NCBI GenBank assembly: GCA_903939115.1
Contig: CAJAFV010000097.1
Span: 62,001 to 126,000, forward strand
Source: an uncultured Geobacteraceae bacterium
Lineage (GTDB): Bacteria; Desulfobacterota; Desulfuromonadia; Geobacterales; Pseudopelobacteraceae
Direction of reading: 5' to 3'
Length of the DNA stretch: 64,000 bases
The notes below the pieces were generated by a model, which did not search any database, was not told the DNA's origin, and saw only the letters and a program-made list of their open reading frames with translations. Below, in pieces: positions 47,186-55,410 of this stretch (position 1 is the stretch's first letter; every line of letters begins with the position of its first letter). The translations under genes and the position numbers were made by a program.

Positions 47186-47225
47186 AAAGAAAAGCCGTCC
47201 TCAGATTAAGAGGACGGCTTTTCTT
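47186..47225 (-). terminator. Terminator downstream of dinB
   Basis: Stem arms AAGCCGTCCTC / GAGGACGGCTT with a 7-base loop, flanked by AAAGAA and TTTTCTT. It ends dinB transcription on the minus strand and may also act on the plus strand. Confidence 0.9.
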
Positions 47226-47250
47226 CATCGTACGCGCCAGCTCGAGCGTC

Positions 47251-48486
47251 TTACTCCACGTCCACATTCTTGATTCCATCCGGTCTCCAGCTTGGTGGAA
47301 TTACGTGAGACCCCGACTTCTCTTTCCCAGGCAACAGACTCCCAAATGTTACTGACATTCTGCCGAATCGGTCATTCAGGTTATCCATAGCTTGAGTCGC
47401 GAAAAGTTTCTTCCGTTCATCCTCGAATAATGGAAGCTGCTCGGCCTGATGTTTCAGATTACTCAAGCTGATTCCCAAGAGCCGTACAGGCTGCTCCAGT
47501 TCGACCGTATCGAGAATACTTAGCGCAGCGCGATGGATCTCGTCGCTAAGGTTGATATAATGCTTTAGCGTTGTCTGCTTACCCCATGAGGAGAAGAAAT
47601 CCGCATACCGTACGTACAGGTGGATCGTTTTGCCACTGACGTTGTAACGCCTCGCTCGGCTACCGACCATCTCACTAAGCTGCAGCAGAAAACGTCGTAT
47701 CTCTGCTGGATCTGAAATGTCACGTTCGAGTGTACTGGAATGTCCAACACTTTTAACGTCGCCATCCTCAGCGAATTGAACGACCGGCGAATGGTCTACA
47801 CCTTGACCCATTTGCTTCAGCCGTTTTCCGATGATCCCAAACTTACGCGTTAATCGAGCCTCGTCGGTACGACCCAATTCACCGCATGTGTAGATCGACA
47901 GCATATTGAGGTGCCGTTGCATTTTCTTGCCGACACCGCAGAGTTCTTGAATCGGCATACGCTCCAGTGTACGTGCAACGTTCTCTGGAGTAATGACGGT
48001 CAAGCCGTCAGGCTTCATCATATCGGAGGCGAGTTTTGCCAGCAGTTTATTAGGCGCGATACCGATAGAAACTGTGATATCGAACTGATGTTTAAGCCGA
48101 GCTTTGATTAGATACGCGATGTTCTCAGCAGTACCAAAGATTGATAGCGAATGCGTGACGTCCAACCAGCTTTCGTCGATGCTGAAAGCTTCGACCTCGG
48201 GTGTGTAATCACGGAAGATCTCGTTCATTTTTGTGGAAGTGTACGTGTATTTTCGATTATCACCGACGACGATGATCAGTTCCGGACAGCTTCGCTTACC
48301 TTCCCAAATCGCCATACCGGTTTTGACGCCTTTAGCTCTGGCCTCGTATGAACTAGTCGTGATTACGGTCCTACCGTGACCACCTACCACGGCTATCGGT
48401 TTACCACGCAGCTCCGGATTCGCCGCTTGTTCGACTGAAGCGAAAAAAGCATTGGCGTCTATATGCAGGATAGTCCGATGTTCCAT
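47251..48486 (-). CDS. dinB: Y-family DNA polymerase IV (DinB)
   Basis: 411 aa from ATG 48486 (GAAGG upstream; TTG 48492 would add two residues). The palm catalytic residues are in ILHIDANAFFASVE and FSIDESWLD; YEARAKGVKTGM is the usual finger motif. The thumb helix-hairpin-helix region is IQELCGVGKKMQRHL. The beta-clamp-binding motif QLPLF is near residue 378. It performs translesion synthesis. It is the leftmost gene of the inserted element, so it is cargo and not the housekeeping copy. Confidence 0.94.
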   Translation of the reverse strand: MEHRTILHIDANAFFASVEQAANPELRGKPIAVVGGHGRTVITTSSYEARAKGVKTGMAIWEGKRSCPELIIVVGDNRKYTYTSTKMNEIFRDYTPEVEAFSIDESWLDVTHSLSIFGTAENIAYLIKARLKHQFDITVSIGIAPNKLLAKLASDMMKPDGLTVITPENVARTLERMPIQELCGVGKKMQRHLNMLSIYTCGELGRTDEARLTRKFGIIGKRLKQMGQGVDHSPVVQFAEDGDVKSVGHSSTLERDISDPAEIRRFLLQLSEMVGSRARRYNVSGKTIHLYVRYADFFSSWGKQTTLKHYINLSDEIHRAALSILDTVELEQPVRLLGISLSNLKHQAEQLPLFEDERKKLFATQAMDNLNDRFGRMSVTFGSLLPGKEKSGSHVIPPSWRPDGIKNVDVE

Positions 48487-48488
48487 GA

Positions 48489-48680
48489 TCAATAACCTTC
48501 GATTCGACTCAGCTCCCAGGTCTGTTCAGCGGTATTGTACGTTAATTCGTACAGCCCACCTTCATCGCGCACGGAGAAATGCAGACGCTTGGCACTTCCT
48601 TTTAGATCAGTCCAGGTATATGTCGTTTCGAGTATTGCATGTTTGCGGTTATTCGCTCGACGCAAAAAGGTGCACGTCAA
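48489..48680 (-). CDS. Small ORF directly upstream of dinB
   Basis: Up to 63 aa from TTG 48680, stopping 2 bases before the dinB ATG. The C-terminal half looks like a small beta protein (GLYELTYNTAEQTWELSRIE). Coupling to dinB is suggested by position. It overlaps the 5' end of the divergent frame at 48639, so one of the two must be shorter than drawn. No family is recognised and no strong ribosome-binding site is seen. Confidence 0.45.
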   Translation of the reverse strand: MTCTFLRRANNRKHAILETTYTWTDLKGSAKRLHFSVRDEGGLYELTYNTAEQTWELSRIEGY

Positions 48681-48713
48681 GAGCGGAGAGTCCTATACCG
48701 GACTGTCGAAGAA

Positions 48714-49154
48714 ATGGCGATGCTGATGGAATCTGCCAATAACCCGAGCGCAGAGCTTCAGAAGATGCACCCTCCAAAACCAGGTACTACGCCTTTCACT
48801 CCAGTTACCGGTTACTACCGGACAAAGCAGTACCACAGGAAATTGTCGACAAATGTCCGAAATCTCTATGACGGCTATTCGGAATCGGCGAAAGCCCTGG
48901 AAGTGAAGTCAATACGCGACTCAGTTTCGAGGATTGACAAACAGTTGAGCAATCCGGCTCTTTCCGCAACGCAGCGAACTAATCTCGAATTCACCCGTGA
49001 CTTCGAAATTAAGAGTCTGAAGTACTTGAAAGCACAGTTACCAGATGCACCGAAAACGGAAGCCAGGGTTGCTGCTCCGGTCAAAGTCAGCGTGCCAACC
49101 GAAGCTGTGAAAGAGCGAACGCCAGAAACAGGCCGAGTAATACCTAAACTGTAA
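48714..49154 (+). CDS. Hypothetical protein of the element
   Basis: 146 aa from ATG 48714; the frame is open back to ATG 48639, which would overlap the small ORF before dinB. The middle is a helical, charged region with RDSVSRIDKQLSNPALSATQ, and the end is Pro/Ala/Val-rich and probably unstructured. It is followed after 15 bases by the gene at 49170 with AAGGAGG between. I recognise no domain. Confidence 0.6.
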   Translation: MAMLMESANNPSAELQKMHPPKPGTTPFTPVTGYYRTKQYHRKLSTNVRNLYDGYSESAKALEVKSIRDSVSRIDKQLSNPALSATQRTNLEFTRDFEIKSLKYLKAQLPDAPKTEARVAAPVKVSVPTEAVKERTPETGRVIPKL

Positions 49155-49169
49155 CAAGGAGGCATCACT

Positions 49170-49928
49170 ATGTTTCAACCGACGATGATTAGCCCAGTAA
49201 GCCCAGTTCGAGAGCAGGTAATCGCTCGAAACAATGAATCAGGCGGCATTCCGCCGCTTGATATTCCGAAATACCTATCTCGGCAGGAGCTTGCCAAAAT
49301 CGGGTATATGTTCGACAACGCGCCGATGGACGATCAGCCTGAGATTTTGATCAAATCGGCAACAATGGTGATCAACGCAGCTCTGGTAATGGAGTATCAA
49401 CTAGATGCCGCGCATGTCGAAGAAATTGTGTCGATGGTTCTCGCAAGAGAGGATGCCCATCCGTCAATGGCTTTCGACGAAAATACCGTTGACCACGTTC
49501 GAGATTATCTGCAATTTGCCTATACGAAAGTCCGAACCGAGATATTCACGGCGTCTATGGAGCGATACCAGGCAATGCACAAACTGTATGTTCCGCTCGA
49601 TAAGCTGGATTATTTCCCGCTTGCTGACCTAATCCGACACATGAAGAATCCGGAGCAAGAAGTCACGATTGAGGAAGCGGAGCTTACGTTCCAGAGCAAC
49701 CCGATGATGAGCTTTGCGATCATGTACGCAATGTCCTCGCATCAGGTGTATGCAACAGTCCCGCTGCCGGAGTTCAGATCGATGATGTTACCGATGAGCT
49801 ATCAATTGTGGAAAAACGTTATCTTAGTCGATGATGAGAAGCTGCAGAAAGGCGACGACATCGCGGAAATCGGCGGAGTTGGTAAAACCGTGAAACTCGG
49901 ACTGAGGAATCAAGTGCTTGGCATGTAA
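49170..49928 (+). CDS. Hypothetical protein of the element
   Basis: 252 aa, with AAGGAGG before the ATG. It appears mostly helical. Segments include YLSRQELAKIGYMFDNAP, MVINAALVMEYQLDAAHVEE and FQSNPMMSFAIMYAMSSHQV. No membrane helix, signal peptide or known enzyme motif was found. It probably forms an operon with the 48714 gene, ending at the terminator at 50042. Function unknown. Confidence 0.72.
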   Translation: MFQPTMISPVSPVREQVIARNNESGGIPPLDIPKYLSRQELAKIGYMFDNAPMDDQPEILIKSATMVINAALVMEYQLDAAHVEEIVSMVLAREDAHPSMAFDENTVDHVRDYLQFAYTKVRTEIFTASMERYQAMHKLYVPLDKLDYFPLADLIRHMKNPEQEVTIEEAELTFQSNPMMSFAIMYAMSSHQVYATVPLPEFRSMMLPMSYQLWKNVILVDDEKLQKGDDIAEIGGVGKTVKLGLRNQVLGM

Positions 49929-50160
49929 CAGAGAATTCCAGGATGCTCCCAGGAGTCCTCAGATGGTTCGGTTTAATAGATCCTTTTGATGATGATACCT
50001 GAGATCTTCTGGGACGATTCTGGAGATTTCAGTTTAGGAAGAGAGACGAGTCATTGACGCTCGTCTCTTTTTTCGTCTCATTTTCACGAGAATTGAAGCT
50101 GTCGGAGCATCTCGATAACTGCTGAGAACCTTATCAGTTATCAGGTAATGAAATGCTGCT
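49929..50160. other. Gene-free region before the repeat array
   Basis: No frame is credible here. It holds a terminator (listed) and a short A/T-rich lead-in to the repeats. Confidence 0.6.
50042..50073 (+). terminator. Rho-independent terminator
   Basis: AGAGACGAG and CTCGTCTCT pair perfectly around a 9-base loop and are followed by six T. It isolates the 48714-49928 pair from the partition locus. Confidence 0.93.
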
Positions 50161-50570
50161 GATTACATTTTATTACATAATATGTAATCCGGTAACACTA
50201 TCTGGAAACGGGTGCTATCGGATTATAACTTATGTAATTTCATTACATAAAATTACATCAAATGTAATGACGTAACATCTTATGTAATCAGGTGTAATAC
50301 GATTACACCTTATGTAACGACGTATAATTTCATAACAACTTATGTAATCTCATTACATAAAATTACATCTAATGTAACGACGTAACATCTCATGTAATCA
50401 GGTGTAATCTGATTACATCTTATGTAACAACGTATAATTTCATAACAACTTATGTAATACGATTACATAAAATTACACCTTATGTAACGACGTAACACCT
50501 CGTATTCTCATATAATCTTATGTCACAAAATGTAATAGCATTACATATTATGTAATTTTATTACATCTTC
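50161..50570. repeat. TGTAA/TTACA repeat array with 110-bp higher-order units; candidate parS centromere or iterons
   Basis: About 410 bp packed with TGTAA or TTACA words, 27 by hand count, many forming ATTACAT/ATGTAAT palindromes. A 110-bp unit starting ACTTATGTAAT recurs at 50228, 50338 and 50448 (the third is partial), nearly identical throughout; 110 is ten times 11, so the words fall on one face of the helix. It lies 73 bp upstream of parA. In type Ib partition loci the centromere is just such an array upstream of parA and bound by the ribbon-helix-helix protein. A replication origin is the alternative. Confidence 0.85.
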
Positions 50571-50642
50571 TCGCGACTCCTCATTCTACCTTTCTTCAGA
50601 TGGCAAATCTATTTTGAAAAAGCAGCAGAAGAGGAGCATGTC

Positions 50643-51299
50643 ATGATTACTTCGATACTTTCCACCAAAGGTGGAGCCGGTAAATCAATGTTGTCGTTGA
50701 ATTTAGCGGTAGCAGCAGCGGAATCCGGAGCCAAGGTACTGTTGATCGACTCCGATCCACAAGGTTCAATCGCGAACGCTTTCGCATCTCGTCCAGCCAC
50801 AGCAAACTCACTGAAACTTTATGATGTCGATTTTAAGCACATCACTGATGACACGATTTTTGATGCACTCGCGCATTCTCTCGCAGATTACGACGAGGTG
50901 TACATTGATACAGTCGGTTTTGATTGTGCATTTATTTGGCGAATCGCGGCTGAATCCCAACTCGTAGTTGTTCCAGTTGCTGCTGGAATGGCCGACGTGA
51001 ATGTGACCGCCGAAGTTGCTACCAAGCTGATGTATCTGCAAAGCAACGGCTGTAATCTTCAAGCTCGCTGCATCAGAACTAATTATCAGGCACGCACACG
51101 GATGGCCGCAACGATCGCGGCAAACTTAGCGTTTTTTAGTGACTCGCTTCCAGAGCTGAAATGCGTAGTTTCAAACCGTACTGTTTATGCGGATGCCTTT
51201 TCATACGGAGCCGGAGTTCTTGAATATGACCCGAAATCTGCGGCTGCGAAAGAGATGAAGGAATTGTATTCCGAATTACTGACCGATTTTAGCTTCTAA
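50643..51299 (+). CDS. parA: ParA-family partition ATPase
   Basis: 218 aa, the short ParF/type Ib length without an N-terminal DNA-binding domain. The deviant Walker A is STKGGAGKSMLSLNLA at 7-22 (the signature Lys is K9), Walker A' is LLIDSDPQGS, and Walker B is YIDTVGFD. The ATG is preceded by AGAGGAGCATGTC. Its partner (51323) follows after 23 bp and the repeat array precedes it. The complex should segregate an extrachromosomal form of the element or stabilise the integrated one. Confidence 0.92.
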   Translation: MITSILSTKGGAGKSMLSLNLAVAAAESGAKVLLIDSDPQGSIANAFASRPATANSLKLYDVDFKHITDDTIFDALAHSLADYDEVYIDTVGFDCAFIWRIAAESQLVVVPVAAGMADVNVTAEVATKLMYLQSNGCNLQARCIRTNYQARTRMAATIAANLAFFSDSLPELKCVVSNRTVYADAFSYGAGVLEYDPKSAAAKEMKELYSELLTDFSF

Positions 51300-51322
51300 A
51301 TACATCTACAGAGGATATCACC

Positions 51323-51655
51323 ATGCCACCGAAAACTCTTGCACCACCGACTGTTTCAGTTAATTCGAATGTTTCGCGTGCGATCACGGATTCGCTCGTA
51401 AATCCTAAAGCACAGCAGTTTGTTGCAGCACCAGTGCCTCAAAAAGCGGAGAAGCCGAAAGCGACTAAGGACGACCCAATGACGTGTGTCACTTTCACAA
51501 TCAGAACGAGCATGCTGGCAAAGTTGCAAGAAATTGCAAATGACGACCAAGCAGACAGCGGTGAACTGAATTTGTCACGATATATACGCGGCATATTCAA
51601 GCGACACATCGACAAACTTGAGGCGTCGCAGCAAAAAGACGCAATCGAGCAGTAA
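51323..51655 (+). CDS. Ribbon-helix-helix partner of ParA (ParG/ParB-like)
   Basis: 110 aa. Residues 1-50 are Pro/Lys/Ala-rich and look unstructured, like the tail of ParG that stimulates its ATPase. Residues 53-100 fit a ribbon-helix-helix fold: a strand (CVTFTIRTS), helix (MLAKLQEIAND) and second helix (LNLSRYIRGIFKRHIDKLEA). Such proteins bind centromere repeats and repress their own operon. Family assignment rests on pattern and position, not a database match. Confidence 0.75.
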   Translation: MPPKTLAPPTVSVNSNVSRAITDSLVNPKAQQFVAAPVPQKAEKPKATKDDPMTCVTFTIRTSMLAKLQEIANDDQADSGELNLSRYIRGIFKRHIDKLEASQQKDAIEQ

Positions 51656-51773
51656 TAATTATGGGCGCGCAGCCGCGTGCCCGTACGAGCGCTCCAGCCA
51701 ATGAACTTACACGAGTGACGGCTTCTCGCACTACTTTTGTATGAGCCTACTATTCGAGTACAAGGAGTCAACG

Positions 51774-52739
51774 ATGCTGCTACCGAAGAATTCAAAGAAT
51801 CCGCTGAACGTGCTGCCGATCTTCAGCGATCCTGAAGACCCGTACCCGTTTCAAACATACATGTTTCAGGTTTTCAGGAATCTAGCGATTTCGCAAGCCA
51901 AGAACGCCACTAGTCTCAGTACGCAATTTATTACTTGGATTGCGCTGGAGCTATTCAACGCTCTCGGTAACGCGAATATCAAGTCGAAGCCGTCTGGAAC
52001 AGAAGCCGGTGCGTGTGTTGTTACGATCTCTAAGGAACTTCGAGATTTCATGATTCAGAGTCTGAGAAATTATCCAGGTAATCATATCGCTTCATCATCG
52101 ACTCAGAATGCTCTTCCGATATTAAACGGTTGTGCAACTGAGAGCCAAGCGGCGACGGAACCACAGCCGTCAAGTACGTTGAACATACTGCAAAATTTCG
52201 CTCGAACCCAGGTAACTCAGGCGGAATGTCTGGCACAGGAGATACTGGACTATATCTGCCGAGAGTGGTTACACGCTATGCTGTCAGCTCAAGTCCGCGT
52301 CGTAAAGGGTGTCGAGATCTGCGATGTCAAGATTTCGAAAGAGCTCTACAATCTGACAACCCAAGTTCTCGCAGAGCTTAAAAGCTCAAAACGCCAAAAA
52401 TGCGAACTCGTTCCGGAAAGTCGTGAGTTGTTCAGTGAACTGCTCGCAAACGGAATAACTCCTTACTCATCGAAACCAAAGGAGGATCTGAACCTTCTTA
52501 CCGAGCGCGAGATCTTCAATACGCAAATATCAGCTCAAGAGCGCCGCACGGAGATGAAACCCAAAGAAAGCACTGCGCAAAATCATATCTCGAGACCAGT
52601 AGCGCCAAAGGAACCAGCCGTCAAACCTGAAATCGCGGCAAAACTCGACACCGCGCCAAAGTTGGATACTCCAAAAGCTGGGTCAAACAGCGATCAGCCG
52701 ACGCCACCGAGAGAGAAACGGAAAAAGATCGTTTTGTGA
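51774..52739 (+). CDS. Hypothetical protein with an internal duplication
   Basis: 321 aa from ATG 51774, six bases after AAGGAG (the frame is open back to 51741). Residues near 31-102 and 138-210 are similar to each other: helices NLAISQAKNATSLSTQFI and NFARTQVTQAECLAQEIL, then VVTISKELRDFMIQSL and DVKISKELYNLTTQVL. The last 60 residues are Pro/Lys-rich, ending in a basic REKRKKIVL. A two-lobed helical binding protein is suggested. Function unknown. Confidence 0.72.
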   Translation: MLLPKNSKNPLNVLPIFSDPEDPYPFQTYMFQVFRNLAISQAKNATSLSTQFITWIALELFNALGNANIKSKPSGTEAGACVVTISKELRDFMIQSLRNYPGNHIASSSTQNALPILNGCATESQAATEPQPSSTLNILQNFARTQVTQAECLAQEILDYICREWLHAMLSAQVRVVKGVEICDVKISKELYNLTTQVLAELKSSKRQKCELVPESRELFSELLANGITPYSSKPKEDLNLLTEREIFNTQISAQERRTEMKPKESTAQNHISRPVAPKEPAVKPEIAAKLDTAPKLDTPKAGSNSDQPTPPREKRKKIVL

Positions 52740-52763
52740 CGTCGTTGTGTAGGTATCACAGGA

Positions 52764-52816
52764 CAACCACCAAAAAGAGCGAGCGGGTCTTCCAGTGATG
52801 GAGGATTCGCTTTTTT
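52764..52816 (+). terminator. Possible terminator with motif shared with 56611
   Basis: ACAACCACCAAAAAGAG is followed by an AGCGA...TCGCTTTTTT pairing across about 25 bases. The same 17-base motif recurs at 56611 before another hairpin with a T run. The stem here is short, so termination is uncertain. Confidence 0.4.
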
Positions 52817-52935
52817 ATGACTCGGTATACCCACAGCGAAGTCGGAGTCGAAGGAGCATCACCGTCTAGCTTCCGCTATGGAATATCGAAAACACGGAAA
52901 GAAGCGACGGCGGTCTCAAAGTGAGGAGAATGACA

Positions 52936-53367
52936 ATGTGTAAGACAATTCTCAAACTCTACGAACTATCCGATTGGCGAGTACCGAGGTTTAAATCGAG
53001 AGTATTTATCCGAGAAGATTCGGCTCTAGATTTTGCATACATCGACATGAAGTGCCGCGAAATGGATGACTGGTCACAAGTGTGCGAGGAGCACTGGTGC
53101 CGCACCTTTGATGATGTCGAACAAGCGCTGAGCGGACAGGTTGTACCAAATGGAAAGTTTGTCACAATCCCGACGAGGGAATCGGAGTTTGTGAGGACTC
53201 TGCTTCATGCTTTCCAGCGGCAAATCGCAGCAGATACGGAAGACGAAATTGACCGAGTGTTTTCGGTATTTGCGGAAATGGTTGCAAGCGCATTTCTCCA
53301 AATACTCTCGAAAGAAGGTCTTGAACTGCTGGTAGCTGTCACGGTAGGAAAAACACGGGGAATTTGA
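52936..53367 (+). CDS. Hypothetical protein of the element
   Basis: 143 aa from ATG 52936, seven bases after GAGGAG. It starts MCKTILKLYELSDWRVPRF and has an acidic helical C-terminal half (DTEDEIDRVFSVFAEMVASA). No domain is recognised. It ends in TGA, after which the same frame stays open for 45 more codons (see findings). Confidence 0.65.
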   Translation: MCKTILKLYELSDWRVPRFKSRVFIREDSALDFAYIDMKCREMDDWSQVCEEHWCRTFDDVEQALSGQVVPNGKFVTIPTRESEFVRTLLHAFQRQIAADTEDEIDRVFSVFAEMVASAFLQILSKEGLELLVAVTVGKTRGI

Positions 53368-53522
53368 CCTGCAAAACCTGCTACGTACACGGTTAGTGGC
53401 ACAGTTTCGATTACCGGTACAAGAGCCGCAATCAAAGGCTTTTACGTTGAAGTGGCGGCACCAGCAGCATTCGTGACTAGTTTAACCATAATCTGTAACT
53501 CTTAAACCCGAAGGAGACCGTT

Positions 53523-53789
53523 ATGTCCGAAAAAATCGAAATCGCCGCGATGAAAAGTGAGTTTCAGTATCGTTTGGCGAAACCGGTGGTGATTGTGCAT
53601 GACATTCAAATGCGCATTAACTATTGCATCGAAAACACACGAGTTCTGTATAGCGTCGGGATGACTGAAGCGGCAGAGCAAGAATACGAACGTATGCGTG
53701 CAGCCGTCGAAATTTTTGACCCGTCAATTGTTTTTCCAGCGTTCCCGTCAGATGTGGAAGTTGATTGGCGCGGAATCAAGCAACCATAA
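53523..53789 (+). CDS. Small hypothetical protein, paralogue of the 55411 gene
   Basis: 88 aa, with GGAGACC before the ATG. It is helical, with EYERMRAAVEIFDPSIVF and then PAFPSDVEV. The region 27-85 aligns without gaps to residues 5-63 of the protein encoded at 55411, sharing the pattern Y-E, A, D-P and F-P. Function unknown. Confidence 0.68.
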   Translation: MSEKIEIAAMKSEFQYRLAKPVVIVHDIQMRINYCIENTRVLYSVGMTEAAEQEYERMRAAVEIFDPSIVFPAFPSDVEVDWRGIKQP

Positions 53790-53852
53790 GACAGATTTGT
53801 GCTTCAGCCCGTAGAACAGATTAGAAGTAGACTCGGCTTCAGGGGAATTTCT

Positions 53853-54872
53853 ATGCAAGTAGATGCATACGCTCGTCCAACGCTGAATATGAAATCTGAT
53901 AATTTTCTTCAGGTTCTTCGCTATGTTCAAGACACTCAAGCAGCACAAGTGACTCGCACATCGAAAGAAGTACAGAGTCAAGTGCTTACAAATTTGTCGA
54001 AGTATATGTCGTATATAAAATCTACCTTAGAACATCAAGGATACGGAGTTGTAGTACGCTGCAAACATGATGCGGTTGTTCAAATCGATGTAGATTGGAA
54101 AGGATTAAAGCTTTTAAGCTCAGTACGCTCGTTTACAGATCATCGAGTTATATTGTCGATGTCGACCGGATTAGAGAAAGGTACACGAATCGGAGAAGAC
54201 GGTCAGATAATCGAAACACAGGTTTCGCATAATTCGTTTACTGATTTTATGCGCGCGGAATTGGAAGTTTTAGCGTCATTAGAAGTGGCAATTCAAGGTG
54301 ATGTTCAAGGGCATGGCTCTGCGAAATGGCTCCAGAGACATATCCCAGACGCAAAAGATCTTTGTCAAGGACAGTTACTGAACTTATGCCTTATAGGAAA
54401 AAGAGAGGACCTCCAGTTAGTGTACGGTCTGGAAGACATATTAGAAGAAGCGAAACAGAATGCAATAAGCTGGAATCCAGTAATACCAAGCTATATTCAA
54501 GTCGAGTTATCTGAAGAAACGGATCGTGTCGCGTATGCGGATCTCATTCGCTCGGACGTTCGAATGTTAACCGAAACTCGGAATTTAGACGCACCGGAAG
54601 CTTCTGTTGCGTATTTAGATAATATCATTGCACAGAAAGAGATGAATCGTGCGGCTGAACTGCAAAAAGAAAAAGATACTCGAGACAGTATTCAGGAGAT
54701 GCTCGACGGCTGGGACGATCTCGATTTCGGAAGTCCGGTACCGAGCTGCGTGGTAGCGAATAGCGTCGTATCGCCGCGAGAATTGGCACAGGCAATACAA
54801 ACTCTGGAAGATACCACCGAGCGCATCGATCCATTCGCAGACATGACACCGACAACACGACTCAAGATCTGA
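53853..54872 (+). CDS. Hypothetical protein of the element
   Basis: 339 aa from ATG 53853, six bases after AGGGGA (the frame is open to GTG 53799). The N-terminal third has a coiled/helical part and a beta stretch VVVRCKHDAVVQIDVDW; the middle has SHNSFTDFMRAELEVLAS; the C-terminal part is acidic with an Asp-rich WDDLDFG. A/T-rich codons are frequent. No enzymatic motif is seen. A replication or regulatory role cannot be excluded because the element lacks a recognisable initiator. Confidence 0.7.
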   Translation: MQVDAYARPTLNMKSDNFLQVLRYVQDTQAAQVTRTSKEVQSQVLTNLSKYMSYIKSTLEHQGYGVVVRCKHDAVVQIDVDWKGLKLLSSVRSFTDHRVILSMSTGLEKGTRIGEDGQIIETQVSHNSFTDFMRAELEVLASLEVAIQGDVQGHGSAKWLQRHIPDAKDLCQGQLLNLCLIGKREDLQLVYGLEDILEEAKQNAISWNPVIPSYIQVELSEETDRVAYADLIRSDVRMLTETRNLDAPEASVAYLDNIIAQKEMNRAAELQKEKDTRDSIQEMLDGWDDLDFGSPVPSCVVANSVVSPRELAQAIQTLEDTTERIDPFADMTPTTRLKI

Positions 54873-54896
54873 GTTACTAGAGCTGGAGGCTGAAAA

Positions 54897-55382
54897 GTGG
54901 AACTAACACGCAGAACTTTTTCAAGGTTATGCAGAATGCATACTCCTGGCTTCGACGCGTACGTCGAGTATGCCGATACCGAGACACAGAAATTTCCCCC
55001 GGAAATTGTGGCTGTATCGAATACACTACGGAACCCAATCCAGAAACTCGAGAGTCAGTTTGGGTTATGGGTATACGTCGCGACTGAGGGGTACGCTTTG
55101 TCATCGTCACATTCTCTAGTTTTCGAAGTCGTAACAAGTTCTGACGAACGCGGGACACTCGAGATGACTGGCACATTCCGAGCCACGCAGGAAGTGGATG
55201 TGTATCAAGTAGTGTTGACTAAAGCCTCGGCACGAGTTGATGGTACTCAAGAGCTACTGCCAGCACTCAACGAGATGAATAACTTGACGTTAATGTACCA
55301 CGAGCAAGGCTTATCGCTGGAGGACATTGCCGCTTTTTGTGAGTTAGCCACGCCTGCAACAAAAGTGAAACGACGGATTTAA
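54897..55382 (+). CDS. Hypothetical protein of the element
   Basis: 161 aa from GTG 54897, preceded by TGGAGG. The centre is beta-rich (FGLWVYVATEGYALSS, GTLEMTGTFRATQEVDVYQV), and the C-terminal 40 residues are helical with LTLMYHEQGLSLEDIAAFCE. It follows the 53853 gene by 24 bp. No family is recognised. Confidence 0.68.
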   Translation: MELTRRTFSRLCRMHTPGFDAYVEYADTETQKFPPEIVAVSNTLRNPIQKLESQFGLWVYVATEGYALSSSHSLVFEVVTSSDERGTLEMTGTFRATQEVDVYQVVLTKASARVDGTQELLPALNEMNNLTLMYHEQGLSLEDIAAFCELATPATKVKRRI

Positions 55383-55410
55383 CATACTATCACGATAAGG
55401 ATACACGACA

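Noticed and set aside
48487-48720. LexA-type SOS box before dinB
   Set aside because: No CTGTN8ACAG-like or other clear palindrome was found in the upstream region.
50161-50570. Repeat array resembling a CRISPR
   Set aside because: There are no unique spacers of constant length; the words are short, palindromic and continuous with 110-bp periodicity, and no cas gene is near.
51661-51744. 27-codon ORF between the RHH gene and the 51774 gene
   Set aside because: No ribosome-binding site and no recognisable features; the region also has a short GC hairpin that could bias the frame.
52878-52943. 21-codon basic ORF overlapping the start of the 52936 gene
   Set aside because: It has no ribosome-binding site and its Arg/Lys bias can come from the sequence of the following leader; too short to support.
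53365-53367. TGA as a second selenocysteine codon
   Set aside because: The residues before it (KTRGI) show no Cys or redox motif and no stable hairpin with an apical G lies 16-37 nt downstream.
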